In this document: positions 41,635 to 51,488 of the stretch, piece after piece
How the letters are laid out: each line of letters starts with the position of its first letter
Numbering within the stretch: the stretch's first letter is position 1
Assembly (NCBI GenBank): GCA_030323885.1
Contig: CM059198.1
Location: forward strand, 16,406,462 to 16,470,461
Origin: Branchipolynoe longqiensis
Taxonomy: Eukaryota > Annelida > Polychaeta > Phyllodocida > Polynoidae
Direction: 5' to 3'
Length of the DNA: 64,000 bases
Position numbers and translations under genes: made by a program
Notes under the pieces: generated by a model
The model's database searches: none
The model's input: only the letters and a program-made list of their open reading frames with translations
Told to the model about the DNA's origin: nothing

Positions 41635-42266
41635 GGCCGCATTGTCTCAGGGGAGGGCATCAAGGCCGACCCGAGAAAGGTGGAGGCTATTACAAACTGG
41701 CCTGTGCCTAAGTCTCCTAAGGAAACTAAAAGTTTAATAGGATTTGCCTGGTATTATCGGGACTTTATCCCTAAATTTGCTAAAGTAGTAACACCTATAT
41801 ATGATCTGGCTAATGTAAGCACACAGGCCTTTGACTGGGGTATACCTCAGGACACAGCATTCACTGAATTAAAATGACTATCTACGGATTCATCTGTACT
41901 GGGATATCCACGGCCAACAGGGCAATTTATCCTGGATACTGACGCTAGCGCCTTCGCTATTGCGGGTGTGTTAAGTCAGATGAGGTAGAAGTGGCCACCA
42001 ACAGGTTAAGTGCCTGCCAACGGCGATATTGCGCCACTAAACGGGAATTAATGGCAATCGTCATATATACTAAGAAGTGGCACCATTATTTTTGGGATTC
42101 TGAATTTCAGATCCAAACCGACCACCATTCTTTAAAGTGGTTATTAAATTTTAAAGAGGCTGAGGGGATGATAGGGCGTTGGTTAGCCTGGTCATCTGAG
42201 TTTGGGCTAACCTACATGCAAATTACTTATCGACCCGGTCCTCAACATATTAAGCCGATGCACTGA
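41635..42266 (+). pseudogene. Gypsy A RT connection and RNase H
   Basis: Three blocks: 41680-41877 with NWPVPKSPKETKSLIGFAWY YRDFIPKF-type RT thumb; about 41900-41985 with LDTDASAFAIAGVLSQ (first RNase H Asp); and 41991-42266 with RRYCATKRELMAIVIYTKKW (Glu) and FQIQTDHHSLKWLLNFKEAE (Asp). Stops lie at 41875 and 41984. The terminal ADALSR motif is not seen; the end reads PGPQHIKPMH. Confidence 0.85.
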
Positions 42267-42460
42267 GTCGCATTCCCGTCTGCCGTTGTGGCATACCTGA
42301 ATGTGAGGATTGTGGGGCACACTCGGCGGTAGTCGCCTCTTTAAGTCAGTGCACAGAGGTTGGAAATAATTTTAATTTTCGGAACCAGGCTGAAATTTGT
42401 CAGGCACAAGCAAGTGATGATACATGTTCTCCTGTTATTACACTGTTAAACACGCAAACT

Positions 42461-43390
42461 GTGAGACCGCCCAGAGATCTCACCAGTGCAGAAAGTGGTG
42501 AAACCATCAAATTATTGAATCAGTGGGATCAATTAATTCTAGTGGATGGGTTGCTGTGTAGAAATGTGCTGGACAGCGCCACCCTAGCAACTCATCAACA
42601 GATTATTGTCCCTTTTCTCCTACGGGAGTTCATATTAATATTTTGCCACAGCCATAAAACATCCGCACATTTTGGTTGAGAGAGAACTCTGGACATATGG
42701 CGTGCAAGGTATTATTGGCCGGGTATGAATGCGAGAGTTCGCGATTGGGTCAAAACTTGCCCTAAATGTGCGACTATCAAATCCGGGCTGGGATTACCCA
42801 AAATGCCCCGACAGCAACAGATGACCGGCCAACGTTGGGGTCGGTTATCCTGTGATTTTGTTTCCGGCTTCAAACTCACTAGCCAGAGCAATTTAGTTAT
42901 ATTGGTCATACAAGATCATTTTACTAAATATGTACAAGTCTACCCACTGCCTAACCAAATGGCAGCATTGGCAGCTCTAGCCTTAGTAGATAATTGGGTA
43001 CTCATTTTTGGCGCCCCTATTTCATTACACTCAGATCAAGGTAGGGAGTTCGAGGCGAAGCTATTTCAGTCTATGCTAACATTAATAGGCTGTCATAAAA
43101 TGTGTACCAACCCCTACTGTCCTAGATCAAATGGGTTAGTCAAAAGGTTTAATAGAACCTTAATTTCGGCTTTGGCGTGTATGGTGAATGAAGAACAAAG
43201 CGATTGGGATCTGCAGGCTAAATACATAGCCCACGCATATAACTGCACCATGCACGCCTCTACTGGGTTCACTCCCAACACACTGGTATTCGGGGAAGAA
43301 TTACGATTACCGTGTGATTTACAATTTGGGGTGTTACAAAAGCACTCCTTTGAACTATGTACACCAGCTTTCACGACGGTTAAACATATA
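42461..43390 (+). pseudogene. Gypsy A integrase
   Basis: The HHCC zinc domain spans HSHKTSAHFG (42655), a TGA stop at 42679, then RTLDIWRARYYWPGMN and CPKCATIKSG. The catalytic core in the frame 42725-43426 has GRLSCDFVSGF (first Asp) and SLHSDQGREFEAKL (second Asp). The third acidic residue is lost: the motif usually reading V-E-R-F-N is LVKRFNRTL, with Lys coded at 43142-43144. FTPNTLVFGEELRLP is the usual post-core block. Coding ends where another repeat begins. Confidence 0.85.
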
Positions 43391-43470
43391 TCTTTGTTTC
43401 TGTCATTAAGCATACCAACAAACTAATATATGAATACATATATGCATAGATGGTTTGGAATGAGCGGGTG
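43386..43470 (+). repeat. Repeat shared with 31830-31915
   Basis: atctttgtttctgtcattaa, gcata-caaac and tatgaat...tggtttggaa match the left block. It truncates the gypsy A integrase. Confidence 0.75.
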
Positions 43471-44088
43471 CTCATTCAGTGCCATCGCGAGGATCAGATG
43501 GCCACGAAGCTGCGCTGTCACCCTCCTCCCGCCGCACCCCTCAACATATATACATATATATAAATCATGTTAACCTACTACTGTCTATGTTGGTCATACC
43601 ATCGCATCATCTCATCCGTAAATAGTTCATATGCACTATAATTGTTAAGGCCGGAATACCAGCGCCTCGGTGCTGAAAAAAGATGTTATTCAACTGGAAT
43701 ACAAATTTGAAAAAAATATATATATATATATATATGAATTTTTTTTTTTTTGGTAAAGTATTTATTCATCTGAATATGACATTTGTCAGCGCCGGAGCAC
43801 TGGTCTTCCGGCCATCTTACTATCGGAATTGACGTTTTAAATAATCTAAGTTTGATCAGTGCTGTATTAGTCACAGCACCGATCGTGTAGAATTAAGGGA
43901 GTGGCTCCTGCTGTATAATGTACAGCACCAGTCACTGCGGTTCATACAAAAATGGGGAGCGGCACCGAGTAGAGGGTGTATACTCGGGGCAACTCTGTGT
44001 GTATAATGTATATGTATATATAAATGTATGCATATATATATATGTATTCATATGTATACATATATATGCACGTACATATAAATAACCC
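43470..44088. other. AT-rich intergenic DNA with TA microsatellites
   Basis: TA runs at 43711-43732 and 43990-44060 and a T-run at 43739. No gene recognised. Confidence 0.45.
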
Positions 44089-44089
44089 A

Positions 44090-44470
44090 TCCTGATATAA
44101 CCTTATGTAAAATATTCCGATTTAATGAATTGGTGGGGGAAAGCAAATGTTCTATTACTGATCGGGTATACGTGACCAGGTGCATGTATGTGTATATGTA
44201 GGTGCTGGTGCTGCTTGAGTGAGATGTAAATAGACATAGTGGTGCTGGCAGGGTTGTGTGTAAGGGGCACTCAGAGCCTACCCCCTGTCCCCTCTGCGAG
44301 GTAGGATCACCACACTCAGGTTCAAGGCAGGTGGTGGCCAGGGGCGCCACACAACATGGTGGTGGTGTTGGGCAGATCACTGTTAACCATGGGGACCAGG
44401 AATGCTGGATCCCTATTGGTAGAGCTAAGAATGCTTGTTTCCCATTGGGGGAAAAGGGTGGGGTGATCAT
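44090..44470 (+). repeat. Dispersed repeat of about 370 bp (partner at 55320-55680)
   Basis: Direct match over the full length, including aagcaaatgttctattact, gatgtaaatagacatagtgg, gatcaccacactcagg and aatgctggatccctattggt. It has no coding capacity and no visible terminal repeats. The family is not identified. Confidence 0.9.
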
Positions 44471-44785
44471 CATCATCATCATGCTGTCAGTCGCGATGTG
44501 ACAAAGACTGCTTTCATTACTTGACTACCGCTCTCCATTTAGCTCTCTGCTGTTAGAGTTGCGTCCATGAGTCGTTCTTAATGTCTCTCAGCTTCAGGTT
44601 TCTCTTGATGGTATCCTTGAACCGGAGACGAGGGCGACCTCTCTTTCTGTAGCCGGAAGACAGTTGAGAATAGAGGATCTGCTTTGGTAGCCTGTCTGAT
44701 GACATCCTCATGAGGTGTCCAGTCCACCGGAGATTCTTTCTGATCAGAAGATCTTCCATAGAGGGCAGCCCCGTTCGTTCGAGGC
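44470..44785 (-). mobile_element. LINE 3' fragment (interrupted at its 5' edge by gypsy B)
   Basis: Minus-strand copy of the LINE at 10.4-11.2 kb. It codes ERTGLPSMEDLLIRKNLRWT, LMRMSSDRLPKQILYSQLSS and RGRPRLRFKDTIKRNLKLRD, and ends in a TCATCATCATCA tail at 44468-44480. Gypsy B starts at 44786. LINE homology ends within a few bases of the insertion site and does not resume at 49413, so the LINE was already 5'-truncated here or the edge was lost. Confidence 0.85.
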
Positions 44786-44976
44786 TGTGAAAGTACAATG
44801 TCTGAACACTTTGACTTCTGGTTACTGAATGGTTTATTCCCGGTGTAGGGCATGCTTGACCCCCCGGCTAAACTTTCCATGACGTCATCTCATTTGCATA
44901 TCTCTTTGTCCCCAACTCTGCATATCGTTAACATATATTACCCACAGGTCTAGACGTCTATTACACATATATCACA
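44786..44976 (-). repeat. Gypsy B 3' LTR (191 bp)
   Basis: On the minus strand it begins TGTGATATATG and ends CTTTCACA. It includes a TGACGTCA palindrome next to ATGCAAAT. Confidence 0.95.
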
Positions 44977-44990
44977 TCCCCCCCTCAAAG
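44977..44990 (-). other. Gypsy B polypurine tract
   Basis: On the minus strand tttgagggggga lies directly before the 3' LTR, the expected primer for plus-strand synthesis. The same tract precedes the 3' LTR of gypsy C. Confidence 0.8.
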
Positions 44991-45233
44991 TATTTCTGAA
45001 ACATGAAATGTTACAAAATAACAATGAAGAAACATAAAATATACAGTATCAAATATATGCGCACTTAACTTGCAAATGTCTGAGTGCACAATGCACTTAA
45101 GTCCTCAACACTCCGGCCGTAATGCCTGACATCTCATATTGTCCATATGTATCACAGTAAACACAAAAGCTGAAATAAACTTAACTGTACATGTACATGT
45201 TAACCGTGCAACTGTCGGAAGCACACTGACCTA

Positions 45234-46610
45234 CTATAGATCTAACCTGCTCGCTGGCCTTATCAGCCGACCTGACCTACTTAGATTAACCATACTGTTT
45301 ACATTCGGCGCTGACACTGACCCAGATTGCGTCTGCACGACTAACTCGGGCCGCCCCTCCATAGGTACTCCAATCATTTGTACCCGGTTACGATACAACA
45401 TGTTGCCTGACTCGTTTAAAATCTGATATTCTCTCCCGGACACCCCATTCCGTCCCAAAATAACACCTTTTTTCCATTCCCCAGCATTATTTTTGTACTT
45501 TATCTTATCTCCAACTTTCATGGGCTTGTGCGCCTTACCGCACTTCCGGTCATGAAACGCTTTCTGACTACTCTGTCGCTGAGCTGTTTGCCTTTTCTTA
45601 GGATCCTGCGCTTCAGGCACCAAAATACCCTTTGCCATAGGTAATCTGCCTCTCAAACGTCTGCTCATGAGCAACTGCGCTGGAGATACGTTCAGGACAG
45701 GCAACGGAGTATTGCAATAATTCAGCAATGCCAACTGAAAATCAGCTCCAGTTTTCTCACACTTCTTTAACATGTCCTTAACTGTCTGTACGAACCGCTC
45801 AACCTGACCGTTGCTATGTGGATACTGTGGACTGGAATACACGGCCTTGATCCCGTAATGCAGTGCAAACTCCCTGTACTCATGGCTCTTAAACTGTGGA
45901 CCATTATCCGACACTACCTGACTAGGAATACCGTGCCTTGCAAAGCTGTCTTTTAACGCATCAATAACAGTGACAGACAACGTATCGCCCAACAGCGTTA
46001 CCTCTGGAAACTTGGTGTAGTAATCTACAGTTATCAGGTAATTCTTATGATTTAATTCAAATAAATCGGCCCCTACTTTATCATACGGTTGACAGGCGAT
46101 TGGGTGATTTATCAATGGCTCGTTATGCAAATTCTTTCGGTTGTTTTGACAAGTGTCACAGCGACTGACTTTATCCTTGATTTGCTTGTTAATATTTGGC
46201 CAAAACATACAGTCCCGCGCCAACTGCTTGGACTTAGTCACCCCCAAATGCGTCTCATGCAACGCCTCTATCATTTCACCACGAAGAGCTGGAGGAACCA
46301 CCACCTGATTGCTGTTCATTACAAGATTATTTTCAATTGTCAACTCATGCTTGTACGGAATGTACTGTCTCAGACACGGTGGTGTCTGTATACGTGTAGT
46401 GTCCCACCCATCTTCAATGTGTGAGATCAACATAGACATAGATACATCTTTTTCATATTCAGCTACAATTTTACTCAACAGACTCGACGACTGCGTGTCC
46501 ACTGCAGCAACGCAGAACGTGTCATCGAACAGGCTATCATGACCTACTTTGGCGTATGCGCCCTGGACAACGTGTCTGCAAAAAACATCAAAGAGCCCTT
46601 CACATGACAT
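45234..46610 (-). CDS. Gypsy B integrase (C-terminal part of pol)
   Basis: The 458-codon frame contains a complete integrase. The zinc domain reads HETHLGVTKSKQLARDCMFW and CDTCQNN; the core holds KVGADLFELN (first Asp), QVVSDNGPQFKSHEYREFAL (second Asp) and PHSNGQVERFVQTVKDMLKK (catalytic Glu). SPAQLLMSRRLRGRLP and KVGDKIKYKNNAGEWKKGVI form the C-terminal beta domain. All DDE residues are intact. The frame overlaps the end of the upstream pol frame by about 66 bp in another register; a single indel near 46560 would explain this. The first Met is therefore not necessarily a real start. Confidence 0.9.
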   Translation of the reverse strand: MSCEGLFDVFCRHVVQGAYAKVGHDSLFDDTFCVAAVDTQSSSLLSKIVAEYEKDVSMSMLISHIEDGWDTTRIQTPPCLRQYIPYKHELTIENNLVMNSNQVVVPPALRGEMIEALHETHLGVTKSKQLARDCMFWPNINKQIKDKVSRCDTCQNNRKNLHNEPLINHPIACQPYDKVGADLFELNHKNYLITVDYYTKFPEVTLLGDTLSVTVIDALKDSFARHGIPSQVVSDNGPQFKSHEYREFALHYGIKAVYSSPQYPHSNGQVERFVQTVKDMLKKCEKTGADFQLALLNYCNTPLPVLNVSPAQLLMSRRLRGRLPMAKGILVPEAQDPKKRQTAQRQSSQKAFHDRKCGKAHKPMKVGDKIKYKNNAGEWKKGVILGRNGVSGREYQILNESGNMLYRNRVQMIGVPMEGRPELVVQTQSGSVSAPNVNSMVNLSRSGRLIRPASRLDL

Positions 46611-48670
46611 AACTGAATATTGTAATTCTGCAATCGCATTCGCATTCTTTGCATTTTAGGCGACAGCTTATGTATTGGTTTTTGCATTATGGCTACCAAC
46701 GGCTTGTGGTCTGTCTGAATTTGAACTTCCTTGCCAAATATATACTCATGAAACCGTTGGCATCCGAAACATATGGCGAGCATTTCTTTTTCAATAGTGG
46801 CATATCCACACTGCGCTGCATTAAGCGCACGAGATGCGAGTGCGATTGGTTTACCATCTTTCATCAACACGGCTCCCAAACCTGACTGACAAGCATCTAC
46901 CTGAATTACAATGGGCTTCTTAACATTATAATATGTCAATACAGGAGCAGTTCTTAACTTCTCTTTCAATTTATCGAACGCACCTTGCTGTTCGGCTTGC
47001 CAGTGCCATGCCACGTCCTTGGCTAGGAGCGTGCGTAGTGGTCTGGCTATCTCGGACATGTTGGGTATGAACTTGTGCACATATCCAACCATGCCCAGGA
47101 ACCTTTGGATGCTTTGTTTGTCACGCGGCTCTGGCATGTCTACTATTGCTTGTATTCTGTCTGGATCAGGCTTTACACCCTGCTGGGTAAGTTGATGACC
47201 TACATACTTTACTGTAGTCTTACATAGCAACGATTTAGCATCATTTAACTTTAGATTAACCGACCTAGCTCGGTCCAAAACAGCTCGGAGCCGCTCGTTA
47301 TGCTCCTCAACCGTTGACCCATATACCAAAATATCGTCCGTGACTATTCCGATACCGGGTATGTCGCCCATGACACGGTGCATCTCCTGAATAAAAATGT
47401 CCCCGGCTGTTTTGATGCCAAAAGGCAAGCGTGTGTACCTGTACCGGCCCCACGGAGTATTGAACGTGCACAAACGTGAACTTTCCTCATCCAATTCTAT
47501 CTGCCAATACCCTGTTTTTGCATCCAAAACTGAAAAATACTTAGCATCAGCTGTTTTGGCAATAATCTCATCAATAGTTTTGGTTGGGAATGGCCCTCTT
47601 TTTATCGCTTTGTTTAACTTAGTCGGATCCAGACAGATTCTAATTTTATTTGTTTTTTTTACGATCGTGATAGAATTAACCCACTCAGTAGGCTCATCCT
47701 GTTCCACTATAACACCTAACTCTACGATACGATCAAGCTCACTGCGTACTTTACTCTGAATTGCAAACGGAATCCGTCTAGGCGGATCTATGACAGGTTG
47801 AATAGGCTTATCGACATGAATGACAGCCTTTGCTTTGATCAACCCCAAACCCTGAAATACGTCTTTGTATTCGCTTACCAGCTTTTCTGCCCCTGCGCTG
47901 GAACTGTTCATCGGTTTGCCAATGTTCGTCGGTTTGGCAATGTTCGTCAGTATGGCCCTGTGCACCTCATCCACATGTGCCAGCAGATTCAACGTCACAC
48001 AAGCCTGCTTGCCCAGGATGGGCTGACAATCCGGCACCACCTGGAACCGAAGCACACTGTCGTTGACGTCGAGCAGTGCCTCTCCATCCGGCGTGATCCG
48101 GTGACCGGAGAACGTCACCAACGAACATCTGGTGTTCGCCAACCTCCCCGGAGCGACTCTGTCAAAGACGAACCTCGGAAGCACGTTAGCCTCCGATCCA
48201 GTGTCAAGCTTAAACTTAACAGGACAACCTTTCACCCGAACAATTGCATGCCACAGCTCGGCATCCCGACCAGCACCGCGATCGACGGCGCCCACAAACA
48301 GATCCGTTGCCAGTACATTGACTTCCGCCGGATCCGGGTCTTGCTCAGCATTGTGAGGGTCGGGCGCTTCAACGTGAAGCTCATTGACTCTCCCGAGCCT
48401 GCTCCTACAGACCTTCCCAAAGTGCCCGATCTTCTTACAGGCAATGCACGCCTTTCCTTTCGCTGGGCAGACTCCCCGGCAGTGCTCATATCCACAGTTC
48501 TGGCAGCGGATCTTGAAATCACCTGGACCGGCGCCGCCGGCAATCCAAGATGGCGATTTCCAAGATGGCGTCACCGCTGACCGGACCGCTGGTGCACCGG
48601 TACGCACATTAGCATAATTCCGAATGAAATCTATGTCTTTACTTTCCACGTCTGATTTGGTGTCCTCCAA
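46544..48670 (-). CDS. Gypsy B zinc knuckle, protease, RT and RNase H (708 codons)
   Basis: In order: two zinc knuckles (CQNCGYEHCRGVC and CIACKKIGHFGKVC, residues about 56-89); aspartic protease FKLDTGSEANVLPRFV (about 152-167); RT with VNSITIVKKTNKIRICLDPT, YFSVLDAKTGYWQI (first Asp), RYTRLPFGIKTAGDIFIQEM and GIVTDDILVYG (box V-T-D-D instead of Y-x-D-D); RT thumb RFLGMVGYVHKFIPNMSEIA; RNase H VIQVDACQSGLGAVLMKDGK, GYATIEKEMLAICFGC, VQIQTDHKPLVAIM and FADTLSRA. The frame is unbroken. It ends a few residues past the RNase H ADTLSR motif because of a frame change, after which integrase continues. The start overlaps the end of gag. Confidence 0.95.
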   Translation of the reverse strand: MEDTKSDVESKDIDFIRNYANVRTGAPAVRSAVTPSWKSPSWIAGGAGPGDFKIRCQNCGYEHCRGVCPAKGKACIACKKIGHFGKVCRSRLGRVNELHVEAPDPHNAEQDPDPAEVNVLATDLFVGAVDRGAGRDAELWHAIVRVKGCPVKFKLDTGSEANVLPRFVFDRVAPGRLANTRCSLVTFSGHRITPDGEALLDVNDSVLRFQVVPDCQPILGKQACVTLNLLAHVDEVHRAILTNIAKPTNIGKPMNSSSAGAEKLVSEYKDVFQGLGLIKAKAVIHVDKPIQPVIDPPRRIPFAIQSKVRSELDRIVELGVIVEQDEPTEWVNSITIVKKTNKIRICLDPTKLNKAIKRGPFPTKTIDEIIAKTADAKYFSVLDAKTGYWQIELDEESSRLCTFNTPWGRYRYTRLPFGIKTAGDIFIQEMHRVMGDIPGIGIVTDDILVYGSTVEEHNERLRAVLDRARSVNLKLNDAKSLLCKTTVKYVGHQLTQQGVKPDPDRIQAIVDMPEPRDKQSIQRFLGMVGYVHKFIPNMSEIARPLRTLLAKDVAWHWQAEQQGAFDKLKEKLRTAPVLTYYNVKKPIVIQVDACQSGLGAVLMKDGKPIALASRALNAAQCGYATIEKEMLAICFGCQRFHEYIFGKEVQIQTDHKPLVAIMQKPIHKLSPKMQRMRMRLQNYNIQLCHVKGSLMFFADTLSRAHTPK

Positions 48671-49202
48671 CAGATCTGAACTGAACTCTCATTTCGCACA
48701 TACTTATGCACTTTGTCAATGTTAACTCATTAGTTTGAAGCAATTTGTTCCGCAAATTCACATTTTTCACGCCAGCCACAATTCGATCGCGCAAAAGGGA
48801 CTCCTCCACCACACCGTATTCACAGTCCTTGACTTTGTCCCTTAACGCTGTGATGTACGTCGCCATATTTTCTGATGCTTGATTATGCGAATTAAATTTG
48901 TATCATGTGATAATTATACTGCTTTTACCGACACAATAGACCTGAAATGCTTCAGTTAACGGCTTGATCTTGTCTTGATCGACGAACGCAAAAGTCATAT
49001 TGGCAAATACCTTTTGCGCTTCCTCGCCAGCAACGTGAAGGAAGATGCAGCATTGCACTCGTTCTCCTTTTAATATGACACCTGCCGCAGTGGCGTAGAT
49101 ATCATATGCTCTGATCCATGTTTTCCAGTTTGATCTTGCGTTGTTGCTGAGGACAAGCTGACCAGGCGGCCGCAAACCCAGCACAGTATTTGCGGGCGGC
49201 AT
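48639..49202 (-). pseudogene. Gypsy B gag (broken by a frameshift)
   Basis: The frame from 49202 (MPPANTVLGLRPPGQLVLSN) codes SNWKTWIRAYDIYATAAGVI and GERVQCCIFLHVAGEEAQKV, the capsid start of Mag-like gypsy gag. It ends at 48903. The protein continues in the frame 48866-48639 with ITALRDKVKDCEYGVVEESL and LRDRIVAGVKNVNLRNKLLQ. About 35 bp around 48880-48905 contain the break. The ATG at 49202 is 20 bp after the LTR and is the likely true start. Confidence 0.85.
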
Positions 49203-49203
49203 T

Positions 49204-49221
49204 CTTCCTCATCTGACACCA
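49204..49221 (-). other. Gypsy B primer binding site
   Basis: On the minus strand TGGTGTCAGATGAGG follows directly after the 5' LTR. TGGTGTCAG fits the 3' end of tRNA-Leu, but the match is short. Identical sequence is found in gypsy C. Confidence 0.65.
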
Positions 49222-49412
49222 TGTGAAAGTACAATGTCTGAACACTTTGACTTCTGGTTACTGAATGGTTTATTCATGGCGTAGGGCACGCTTGACCCGC
49301 CGGCTAAACTTTCCATGACGTCATCTCATTTGCATATCTCTTTGTCCCCAACTCTGCATATCGTTAACATATATTACCCACAGGTCTAGACGTCTATTAC
49401 GCATATATCACA
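49222..49412 (-). repeat. Gypsy B 5' LTR (191 bp)
   Basis: Same length and ends as the 3' LTR, with about six base differences. Confidence 0.95.
49295..49335 (-). promoter_or_regulatory. CRE plus octamer in the gypsy B 5' LTR
   Basis: On the minus strand ATGCAAAT is followed after four bases by TGACGTCA. The pair is kept in the 3' LTR and, with one change in the octamer (ATGCTAAT), in both LTRs of gypsy C. Location upstream of the putative transcription start suggests an LTR enhancer; this is inference. Confidence 0.45.
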
Positions 49413-49985
49413 GAGGCTGGCTTGGTTTTTTGGGAGGGGGGATGCTTTTACATTCTTTTAATTATTGTTTCAGATATCTCGAGGAGGGGGTACTTCATCT
49501 TTTTTGTTTTACTATCTCGCCAGGGTGTGGAGATTATTTTAATAATTATTGTTGTATCTCTGAGAGGGGGGGTACTTTTATTTATCTATTCATGGCTTGG
49601 GTTTGGGGGCTTGTATCTCTGAGAGGAGGGGTAATTTTTGTTCTATTTGTATCGCTGAGGTGGGGGGGGGACTTTTATTTATATATTCATGGTTTGGTTT
49701 TGGTGGGGGGGGGGGGGGGAGGGGATTATGTCCTACCTCTATTCACACAGCAGCTGCCTTGGTTTTTTGGGAGAGGGGTGCTTTTACATTCTTTTAATTA
49801 TCGTTTCAAATATCTCGGGGAGGGCGGCACTTCATCTTTTTTTTTTTTTTTACTATCTCGCGAGGGTTGGGAGATTATTTAAATAATTATTTTGGTATCT
49901 CTGAGAGGGGGGGGGGGTTATTCCTGTTTATTGTTGTTCCTATCTCGGGAGGGGGAGGGGATTATTTTAATAATTAACGAGACGG
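49413..49985. repeat. G-run-rich tandem repeat, block 1
   Basis: Irregular units of about 60-120 bp share tatctc-gagggggg, acttttatttat, and ttaataattatt. G runs of 7-15 occur at 49565, 49662, 49704 and 49908. The family is the same as in 52445-53230. Confidence 0.85.
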
Positions 49986-49989
49986 AGAC

Positions 49990-50508
49990 AGGGGTATTAT
50001 ATAATGGTTATTTACTTCTCATCGGAAAGGGCTCACATACGATACAAGGTCAATCTGATACATAATAACAGGTAGGTTCAATAAGTCAGATAAATACATA
50101 TAGTCAAGTATGATATCAGATATGCAGAACATGGGTGAGTTATCATGGTACAAGATTGGTAACCAGCAGTCCAGAGCATTCGATTGATTGATTCGATAGG
50201 CTACATCACGGTTCCAGCGGCGCAGTGCATTGTGGGATGCATCAGAGCAAAACATGCCCCCCAAAAGCACATGGCACATGCTAATACACTGGGTGCAGCT
50301 ATGAAATGTGCTAGTTTCAGATCATCTCAGCTCTTGTTTGAAACATAGAATACCAACTAAAAAAATATATATAATAAATTAAGATATTAATCTTTTATCC
50401 AGCATTGCATTTACATCAATATAATCAGCACATCTTATGCCATGTGCATTTAGATTTAGAAAGATCTAGGCACCCAGACTAGTGTTAGAGCCATAGCCAG
50501 TGTACTCA
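49990..50508. other. Unassigned sequence
   Basis: Non-repetitive in this window with no recognisable coding frame; a frame of 86 codons on the minus strand (50279-50019) resembles nothing known to me. Confidence 0.35.
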
Positions 50509-50509
50509 A

Positions 50510-50615
50510 TGCATTGTCAATGGCAGTGAGCAATCTCCATACAGAAAAAGTAAAATATTGATCAAACGACACCACCTAGGCACAAACCGCTTGGAACACA
50601 TATAGAAAACATGTT
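50510..50615 (+). repeat. Dispersed repeat (partner at 22464-22585)
   Basis: See partner; shared blocks include gcattgtcaatggc and cacatatagaaaacatg. Confidence 0.75.
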
Positions 50616-50754
50616 TAACAAAACGATTATATTAAATTAATAAGGTTAGGGTTTTGGATTTCTATTAATTTTGAATAAAACTGACATATTTCAATGCGCG
50701 TACAGGCAAAGTCAATGGCCGTACGCCTTTGCTTTGCTCCTAAGGCCGTTTTCA

Positions 50755-51120
50755 GCGCATGCGCAGTCGGAACCGTGATCTAGTTTATCGATTCGGTGGT
50801 TGCTTTGCGCAGTTCGGCAGCATATGCCATATTCACGGCGAGAAATGTTTGTTTTTTGTTCAAACCATCGCTTTTACATGTCTAATGGTGAAAACAAGCC
50901 TATTCAGGCTTATCGGCGCGAAGAAAACGAGGGGGGTGCTGTGATGGCGGCGGCTGCGGCGGTTCCGGTCGAATCTGGAAAGGTCTGGCGGTCGCATGAT
51001 GTAGTAACTGCCCGTGACGCCATCTGGAGGAATTCCGGGAACTAAGTTATGCTTGTAGCGTATCACGGGGTTTCTGCTAGATGGCGCATGCGTGAAAATC
51101 GAGCCAGATTCAAACCGTTG
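50755..51120. other. GC-rich segment with CGCATGCGCAG and a dispersed repeat
   Basis: It opens with gcgcatgcgcagtcggaacc at 50756, a word type shared with the MITE and TIR elements to the right, and contains the repeat 50815-50885 (partner 6125-6205). A tttacatgtctaatggtgaa block at 50873 matches the 3' part of SINE family 2. No intact gene is seen. Confidence 0.5.
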
Positions 51121-51127
51121 TGGCGTT

Positions 51128-51488
51128 TTCAGCGCCCGGTCAGTGTCAGCGGCCTGTCGTGGCTTCTGCGCATGCGCGGATTTTCGCACGTTGCGGCGAT
51201 CACTGCTATTTTTTTGTTTACACTCGGCGATTCGACGCTGATCTAGCTGCTACGTTAATATCGCTTGTAATTTAAGGTTAATTTAATTAAATTTCATTAT
51301 TTGAGTATGTAATTCTGTTAAATATGATCGCATTCAATAGATTTCGGCCTAATCGGTCCCTAACACTGCCGGATACCGTGGCTGAGCTTGTAGCCGGCGA
51401 GGGCATGGGTATTTTGCATATGTCTTAAAATCCGCGCATGCGCAGAAGCCACGACAGGCCGCTGACAATGACCGGGCGCTGAAAATAC
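51128..51488. mobile_element. Palindromic MITE with 58-bp terminal inverted repeats
   Basis: The left arm 51128-51186 (ttttcagcgcccggtcagtg, cagcggcctgtcgtggcttc, tgcgcatgcgcgg) is repeated in reverse complement at 51429-51486. The interior of about 240 bp has no coding frame. The right end is directly next to the LTR-like block at 51480. Confidence 0.85.

Larger units (their letters stand above)
37130..43400 (+). mobile_element. Ty3/gypsy retrotransposon A (decayed, 3'-truncated)
   Basis: gag, zinc knuckle, aspartic protease, RT, RNase H and integrase follow in gypsy order on the plus strand. Several stops and frameshifts break the pol frame. Integrase coding ends at about 43385, where sequence also found at 31830-31915 takes over. 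Confidence 0.85.
44786..49412 (-). mobile_element. Ty3/gypsy retrotransposon B (nearly complete, Mag-like)
   Basis: Two 191-bp LTRs enclose gag, pol and integrase. A 5-bp direct duplication GAGGC flanks the element (44781-44785 and 49413-49417). PBS and polypurine tract are both visible. By eye the LTRs differ at about six positions, so the insertion is moderately old. A sister copy with internal deletion is at 57107-60639. Confidence 0.95.

Noticed and set aside
47798..48580. 260-codon plus-strand frame antisense to gypsy B pol, and the equivalent minus-strand frame at 58712-57918
   Set aside because: Mirror frames of the protease/RT coding strand; both copies preserve them only because the pol sequences are similar.
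49422..49886. Gly-rich plus-strand frames
   Set aside because: Produced by the G-run tandem repeats; no conserved motif.
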